Origin: an uncultured Draconibacterium sp.
GTDB lineage: Bacteria; Bacteroidota; Bacteroidia; Bacteroidales; Prolixibacteraceae
Assembly: GCF_963677575.1 (NCBI RefSeq)
Contig: NZ_OY782038.1
Coordinates: 2,607,501-2,671,500, forward strand
Direction: 5' to 3'
DNA length: 64,000 nt
The notes under the pieces were generated by a model, which did not search any database, was not told the origin of the DNA, and was given only the letters and a program-made list of their open reading frames with translations. The position numbers were made by a program, and so were the translations under genes. Each line of letters begins with the position of its first letter. The stretch's first letter is position 1. Shown in pieces: positions 59,866 through 64,000 of the stretch.

Positions 59866-59941
59866 AGATGCTAGATACTGGTCGCTGGATGCTGGATAAG
59901 AAATCCAGTATCGAGAATCCAGAATCAAGTATCAAATATCT
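59866..59941. repeat. Word repeat and hairpin between mutA and mutB
   Basis: The 88-nt intra-operon gap is made of GATACTGG, GGATGCTGGAT, ATCCAGTATC and TATCAAATATC words, related to those at 4811-4858. GATACTGG (59874-59881) and CCAGTATC (59905-59912) form an 8-bp hairpin that could influence the ratio of the two subunits. Confidence 0.55.
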
Positions 59942-59947
59942 GAAATT

Positions 59948-62104
59948 ATGAAGCCAGATTTTAAAAATATAAATATCAAAGCAGCGGCGGCACAGAAAGA
60001 CCTGGCCGAATGGACTGCGAAAAATAACATCAAAAAAGACTGGGTAACACCGGAACAGATTCCTGTTAAACCGGTTTACACCAAAGAAGACCTTGAAGGC
60101 ATGGAGCACCTGAACTATGCAGCAGGTTTGGCACCTTACCTTCGCGGACCTTACTCGGCAATGTATGCTATGCGTCCATGGACAATCCGTCAATACGCAG
60201 GTTTCTCAACTGCCGAAGAATCAAACGCATTCTACCGTCGTAACCTTGCGGCCGGTCAGAAAGGTTTGTCTGTAGCATTCGACCTTGCAACACACCGCGG
60301 ATACGACTCTGATCACGAACGTGTGATCGGCGACGTTGGTAAAGCCGGTGTGGCGATCGACTCTATCCTGGATATGAAGATCCTTTTCGATCAGATTCCT
60401 TTGGATAAAATGTCGGTATCGATGACCATGAACGGTGCAGTTCTTCCTGTAATGGCATTTTACATTGTTACAGGTTTGGAACAAGGCGCTACTCTGGAGC
60501 AACTTTCAGGAACAATTCAGAACGATATTCTGAAAGAATTTATGGTGCGTAACACTTACATTTACCCACCTGAATTCTCGATGAAAATTATTGCCGACAT
60601 TTTTGAATACACTTCTCAAAATATGCCGAAATTCAACTCAATCTCAATTTCGGGTTACCACATGCAGGAAGCCGGTGCAACTGCCGACATTGAGATGGCT
60701 TACACCCTTGCCGATGGTTTGGATTACTTACGTACAGGTGTTAAAGCCGGTTTGGATATCGATGCTTTTGCTCCACGTTTGTCGTTCTTCTGGGCAATTG
60801 GTATGAACCACTTTATGGAGATTGCAAAAATGCGGGCTGCCCGTATGATTTGGGCAAAACTGGTTAAACAATTCAACCCGAAAAACCCAAAATCGATGGC
60901 TTTGCGTACACACTCGCAAACTTCAGGTTGGTCGTTAACTGAGCAGGATCCATTCAACAACGTTGGCCGTACAGCTATTGAAGCGATGGCTGCTGCGCTG
61001 GGTCACACACAAAGTTTGCACACCAACGCGCTTGACGAAGCGATTGCATTGCCAACCGACTTCTCGGCACGTATTGCACGTAACACACAGTTGTACATCC
61101 AACAGGAAACTGAGATTTGTCGTTCGGCTGATCCATGGGCAGGTTCGTACTACGTTGAAGCATTAACACACGAGCTGGCACAAAAAGCATGGGCGCTTAT
61201 CGAAGAAGTTGAGAAACTTGGCGGTATGGCCAAAGCAATTGAAACAGGTGTACCAAAAATGCGTATCGAAGAAGCTGCAGCACGTGCACAAGGACGTATT
61301 GATGGTGGAACACAAACAATTGTGGGGATCAACAAATACCGTCTGGAGAAAGAAGATCCGATTGATATTTTGGATATCGACAACACTGCAGTTCGTAAAT
61401 CGCAAATCGAGCGTTTGGAAAAACTGCGTGCTGAGCGTAACGAAGAAGACGTACAAAAAGCATTGGCTGCAATTACCAAAGCTGCCGAAACTGGTAAAGG
61501 AAACTTACTTGAATTAGCTGTTGATGCCGCACAAAAACGTGCGTCGTTAGGTGAAATTTCAGATGCTTGCGAAAAAGTCGCAGGACGTTACAAAGCAGTA
61601 ATCAGAACTATTGAAGGCGTGTATAAAGCAGAAGCACAAGACAAGTCTGAATTCCAGGAAGCTCAGGCTTTAGCGAAGAAATTCGCAGAAATGGAAGGTC
61701 GCCAGCCACGTATTATGGTTGCTAAAATGGGTCAGGACGGACACGACCGTGGTGCAAAAGTTGTTGCTACCGGTTACGCCGACCTTGGTTTCGACGTAGA
61801 TATGGGGCCATTGTTCCAGACTCCGGAAGAAAGCGCTAAACAAGCTGTTGAAAACGACGTGCATGTTGTTGGTGTTTCTTCATTGGCAGCAGGTCATAAA
61901 ACACTGGTTCCTGCCATTATTGCTGAGCTGAAAAAACTGGGTCGCGACGATATCATGGTTATTTGCGGTGGTGTAATTCCTCACCAGGATTACCAATACT
62001 TGTACGATGCAGGTGCTGTTGCCATTTTTGGCCCTGGTACCAGCGTTGCAGGTGCAGGTAAAAAAATCCTTGAGATTTTGATCGAAGCTTATAAGGAAGA
62101 CTAA
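59948..62104 (+). CDS. mutB: Methylmalonyl-CoA mutase large, catalytic subunit
   Basis: A 718-residue catalytic subunit. The TIM-barrel domain has YAAGLAPYLRGPYSAMYAMRPWTIRQYAGFSTAEESNAFYRRNLAAGQKGLSVAFDLATHRGYDSDH with the substrate-binding Tyr and Arg, and DPWAGSYYVEALTHELAQKAWALIEEVEKLGG. The C-terminal cobalamin-binding domain has AKMGQDGHDRGAKVVATGYADLGFDVD, with D-x-H-x2-G around residues 597-602; the His coordinates the corrin cobalt. Adenosylcobalamin-dependent. It follows mutA as one operon. Confidence 0.97.
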   Translation: MKPDFKNINIKAAAAQKDLAEWTAKNNIKKDWVTPEQIPVKPVYTKEDLEGMEHLNYAAGLAPYLRGPYSAMYAMRPWTIRQYAGFSTAEESNAFYRRNLAAGQKGLSVAFDLATHRGYDSDHERVIGDVGKAGVAIDSILDMKILFDQIPLDKMSVSMTMNGAVLPVMAFYIVTGLEQGATLEQLSGTIQNDILKEFMVRNTYIYPPEFSMKIIADIFEYTSQNMPKFNSISISGYHMQEAGATADIEMAYTLADGLDYLRTGVKAGLDIDAFAPRLSFFWAIGMNHFMEIAKMRAARMIWAKLVKQFNPKNPKSMALRTHSQTSGWSLTEQDPFNNVGRTAIEAMAAALGHTQSLHTNALDEAIALPTDFSARIARNTQLYIQQETEICRSADPWAGSYYVEALTHELAQKAWALIEEVEKLGGMAKAIETGVPKMRIEEAAARAQGRIDGGTQTIVGINKYRLEKEDPIDILDIDNTAVRKSQIERLEKLRAERNEEDVQKALAAITKAAETGKGNLLELAVDAAQKRASLGEISDACEKVAGRYKAVIRTIEGVYKAEAQDKSEFQEAQALAKKFAEMEGRQPRIMVAKMGQDGHDRGAKVVATGYADLGFDVDMGPLFQTPEESAKQAVENDVHVVGVSSLAAGHKTLVPAIIAELKKLGRDDIMVICGGVIPHQDYQYLYDAGAVAIFGPGTSVAGAGKKILEILIEAYKED

Positions 62105-62111
62105 GGGATTT

Positions 62112-62190
62112 GCGGTTTATAACCGCGAAAATGGAGGTTTCAAACCTCCAATCCCAGAAAGATATGAAGCCGGTTCTGTTTGGAACCGGC
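62112..62190 (+). terminator. Three successive hairpins ending in the mutAB terminator
   Basis: Three stems follow the mutB stop. GCGGTT/AACCGC is at 62112-62126, GGAGGTT/AACCTCC at 62133-62149, and GCCGGTTC/GAACCGGC at 62169-62190; the last is followed by TTTTATTTT and is the terminator proper. Confidence 0.8.
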
Positions 62191-62284
62191 TTTTATTTTG
62201 GGTACAATTTTGCAATGTAAAATCGCTAATTGTTAATATTTTATGACTTTATCCAAAATGAATTGTTAATAAGTATTGTTAAAA

Positions 62285-62316
62285 TTGTAAAATCATAAAA
62301 AATATTTTTAATTTGC
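62285..62316 (+). promoter_or_regulatory. Possible promoter of the toxin-antitoxin-chaperone-like module
   Basis: TTG (62285-62287), 21 nt and TAATTTGC (62309-62316), one base short of TAnnTTTG. It is 14 nt upstream of the GTG at 62330. Confidence 0.35.
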
Positions 62317-62329
62317 AATTAACTTATAA

Positions 62330-62800
62330 GTGAAGTCAACAGTTGAAATAGAGCTTTATGAAGAACATGAAACCGTAAACTTCTATACTATGAAGTTTCC
62401 TAACGAGGAAACAGAAACAGATAAATTTTTTAATAATTTCCCAAAAGGATGTAAATACGATGAAGATATTGATATAATTATCAATTGGATTGATCAAATT
62501 GGAGAGCGTGGTGCACATGAACGCTATTTTAGACCAGAGGGTAAATTTAGCGACAATGTATGGGCAATACCAATTGAAAAGTCATCACTACGCCTTTATA
62601 TAATAAGAATTTCCTTTAATATTGTTATAATTGGAAATGGGGGAATAAAAATAACTTCAACTTATAATAAGGATCAACATTTAACTGATTGTGTAGAACT
62701 TTTGCAACAAGTTGATCGTTATTTAAGAGCAAGATTAAAGAATGGAAAACTTAGTATTTATCAGAAAGCCATCTTTGGTGATACTATATTTCATCTATAA
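62330..62800 (+). CDS. HigB-like toxin-type protein
   Basis: A 156-residue protein with a GTG start. The phrases GERGAHERYFRPEGKFSDNVWAIPIEKSSLRLYIIRISFNIVIIGNGGIKITSTYN resemble phage-derived Gp49-like/HigB toxins, which are ribosome-dependent or mRNA-cleaving RelE-fold proteins. It is longer than typical HigB (about 90-110) because of an N-terminal 40-residue extension. The next gene begins 4 nt after the stop and encodes a HigA-like XRE protein, the usual order toxin then antitoxin. The region is markedly AT-rich compared with mutB, a sign of horizontal gain. Which residues are catalytic is not clear to me. Confidence 0.6.
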   Translation: MKSTVEIELYEEHETVNFYTMKFPNEETETDKFFNNFPKGCKYDEDIDIIINWIDQIGERGAHERYFRPEGKFSDNVWAIPIEKSSLRLYIIRISFNIVIIGNGGIKITSTYNKDQHLTDCVELLQQVDRYLRARLKNGKLSIYQKAIFGDTIFHL

Positions 62801-62804
62801 CTAA

Positions 62805-63215
62805 ATGAAAAAGAATAGCAGACTGGAAAGACGCAGACAAAATATGTCGGAGGATGTAAAATTATTTGTAAAACAGTCTTTTGACATAGTAGACCGCATC
62901 CATCAAATACTTAAAAATCAGGGAATCTCTCAAAAAGATTTAGCGAAATCTCTAGGGAAGACTGAAAGTGAGATTAGCAAGTGGATGACAGGTACTCATA
63001 ATTTCACAATAAAAACAATAACCAAGATTGAAGCAATTTTAGGCGAATCTATTATTGAGACATCTAGTTCAGAAAAATACAGTCATGTCAAGAGTATTTC
63101 TATTTCTGATTTAGATTTTCTGTTTAAAACGTCTAGAAAAACAAAAAAATTACCTTATTATATTGAAGCTAACAATATTATACCTGTTGCTCAGTCAAAT
63201 AACATGGTACATTAG
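62805..63215 (+). CDS. HigA-like XRE antitoxin with C-terminal extension
   Basis: A 136-residue protein. Residues about 25-90 form an XRE helix-turn-helix domain (HQILKNQGISQKDLAKSLGKTESEISKWMTGTHNFTIKTITKIEAILG). The last 45 residues (SSEKYSHVKSISISDLDFLFKTSRKTKKLPYYIEA and following) lie beyond the DNA-binding domain. In known toxin-antitoxin-chaperone systems the antitoxin carries such a C-terminal chaperone-addiction tail. It lies 4 nt after the toxin gene and 2 nt before the third gene. Confidence 0.75.
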   Translation: MKKNSRLERRRQNMSEDVKLFVKQSFDIVDRIHQILKNQGISQKDLAKSLGKTESEISKWMTGTHNFTIKTITKIEAILGESIIETSSSEKYSHVKSISISDLDFLFKTSRKTKKLPYYIEANNIIPVAQSNNMVH

Positions 63216-63217
63216 AC

Positions 63218-63673
63218 ATGAAAAAAGCAGCAAAAGAAATTCTAATTAGAATTAAAGAAATAAAAGAGCATTCGTTTAATCTCAAATCATTTTCAAATTT
63301 AACTGAAGATCTTGTGTTTGGGAAAAATATACAGATGGGAATAGCCTTTAAATTTGATGCTAATTTAGAAGAAGATATTTTTCATTTTTTCACCCTTATT
63401 AAATACAAAACGATTATTGAAGAAGTTGAACAAATACTTGTTGAACTTGAAACCGAAATTATTTTCGAGGTCAAAGACCTTAGTAAAGTCGTAAAAAAAC
63501 TTGAAGATGAAGATCAAATGAATATCGATGATGATTTTATAAAAACCATGGCTGGAGTTGCAATTGGAACAACAAGAGGTATGTTAGCATCGAATACTAA
63601 AGGCAGTGTTCTCTCAAAATTCCCTCTTCCTATATTAAATCCTGAAGAAATATTAAAAACTGTTAAGCAATAA
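63218..63673 (+). CDS. SecB-like chaperone candidate of a TAC module
   Basis: A 151-residue protein not named by its sequence alone. After an alpha-helical N-terminus it has a beta region (GIAFKFDANLEEDIFHFFTLIKYK, VELETEIIFEVKDLSKVV) and a C-terminal stretch, MAGVAIGTTRGMLASNTKGSVLSKFPLPILNPEEILKTV. In SecB the last helices carry a similar phrase (S-R-G-T-F-P ... L-A-P-V-N). The size is that of SecB (about 155). Together with the preceding HigB- and HigA-like genes it matches the gene order of HigBA-SecB toxin-antitoxin-chaperone systems such as the one in Mycobacterium tuberculosis. Inferred from sequence pattern and position. Confidence 0.5.
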   Translation: MKKAAKEILIRIKEIKEHSFNLKSFSNLTEDLVFGKNIQMGIAFKFDANLEEDIFHFFTLIKYKTIIEEVEQILVELETEIIFEVKDLSKVVKKLEDEDQMNIDDDFIKTMAGVAIGTTRGMLASNTKGSVLSKFPLPILNPEEILKTVKQ

Positions 63674-64000
63674 CATCCCTTTAATTGTATTTGTTGCTAA
63701 AAATCATCCTAAATTTTATCGATGAGAATTTTAAGTTTTTTGTTGGTCATTTTTTGTTTTAAGGTTAATAAACAGAAAAAATTCCTTTCCCTATTTCCAG
63801 TTTGATTATTAACGAATTATGAAAATTTATTAACGCCGGATTTTACCCAAACTGTATCAGGTTATGGATGCAATCACCCCGGTACGATTTCGATAGCCAC
63901 CAGCCCCTTTTCAACCTCTGTAATATCCCTTTCAAAAATATTTTTTCAAAAAAAGTATAAATCGCTGTAACGAATCGCCTAACTTCAGGTATTCATTTTA
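63674..64000. other. Gene-free, AT-rich end of the window
   Basis: No supported gene. On the minus strand a short frame ending ITEVEKGLVAIEIVPG is open near 63890-63950 but interrupted just upstream by TGA beside a run of seven T residues; it could be the decayed end of a gene. Confidence 0.3.

Noticed and set aside
63880..63960. Minus-strand frame ending EVEKGLVAIEIVPG
   Set aside because: No start codon, stop just upstream by a T7 homopolymer, and cut off near the window edge; a decayed gene end cannot be separated from chance.
1..64000. tRNA, rRNA, tmRNA, prophage or intact insertion sequence
   Set aside because: None seen on reading both strands: no tRNA-like arms, no transposase or integrase motifs, no phage structural genes.

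Overview
The window looks like a chromosomal piece of a Bacteroidota bacterium, most likely Marinilabiliales (Prolixibacteraceae-like). This rests on several features. Many genes are preceded by the Bacteroidota promoter -7 box TAnnTTTG rather than a Shine-Dalgarno sequence. SecD and SecF are fused. There is an HU/SPOR protein of the CCDC81-like type, lipoproteins carry acidic residues after the lipobox cysteine, methylmalonyl-CoA mutase is split into MutA and MutB, and intergenic spaces are filled with short repeated word families. No rRNA, tRNA, CRISPR array, prophage or intact insertion sequence was seen.

Layout. 1-6.9 kb: start of an unknown gene, a flavodoxin, an ABC exporter pair, a tRNA methyltransferase (TrmN6 type), a TIGR02757 protein, a LolD-like ATPase, a Na/Ca antiporter and TatA. 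6.9-7.4 kb: a gene-free interval holding a 21-bp phased repeat array. 7.4-14.7 kb: SecDF, a small membrane protein, a gamma-glutamylcyclotransferase-like protein, an SPFH/Band 7 protein, a small retropepsin-like protein and malate dehydrogenase. 15-23.8 kb: a CBM9/DUF5916 outer-membrane protein, then an efflux operon transcribed leftward (MacB-like ATPase, two MacB-like permeases, HlyD-type adaptor, TolC-type channel). 24-31 kb: FAD oxidoreductase, LysA-type decarboxylase, glycosyltransferase, Sua5/YrdC protein, DUF2807 protein, thioesterase and RimM. 31-36 kb: a dispersed repeat between rimM and rpsP, then rpsP, OmpA and lipocalin lipoproteins, RfbB and GalE. 36-45.6 kb: HU/SPOR protein, DoxX, dodecin, a nucleoside hydrolase fused to an FmdE-like domain, S4 protein, C1 peptidase, YjbR, YraN, LD-carboxypeptidase, HAD phosphatase and a secreted collagen-like protein. 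45.7-52 kb: MetG, an HTH regulator with three tandem membrane paralogs, an unknown beta-rich protein and two fasciclin proteins. 52.5-57 kb: a DUF2339-like membrane protein and a tetraheme/ferredoxin/NrfD electron-transfer module. 58-62.1 kb: mutA-mutB. 62.3-63.7 kb: an AT-rich three-gene module.

The most interesting items are as follows. (1) The terminal module reads as HigB-like toxin, HigA-like antitoxin with a C-terminal tail, and a SecB-like protein, which is the gene order of toxin-antitoxin-chaperone (TAC) systems. (2) Between tatA and secDF lies an array of a conserved 8-mer (GGTGATAA on the minus strand) repeated at 21-bp phase with unrelated 13-nt spacers, bounded by a 17-bp inverted repeat. 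(3) A nucleoside hydrolase is fused to an FmdE-like domain. (4) An NrfBCD-like redox module lacks any catalytic subunit nearby. (5) A secreted protein carries separated collagen-like Gly-X-Y blocks. Functions of the housekeeping genes are secure from motifs; start codons were moved where a promoter, terminator or signal peptide made the longest reading frame implausible.
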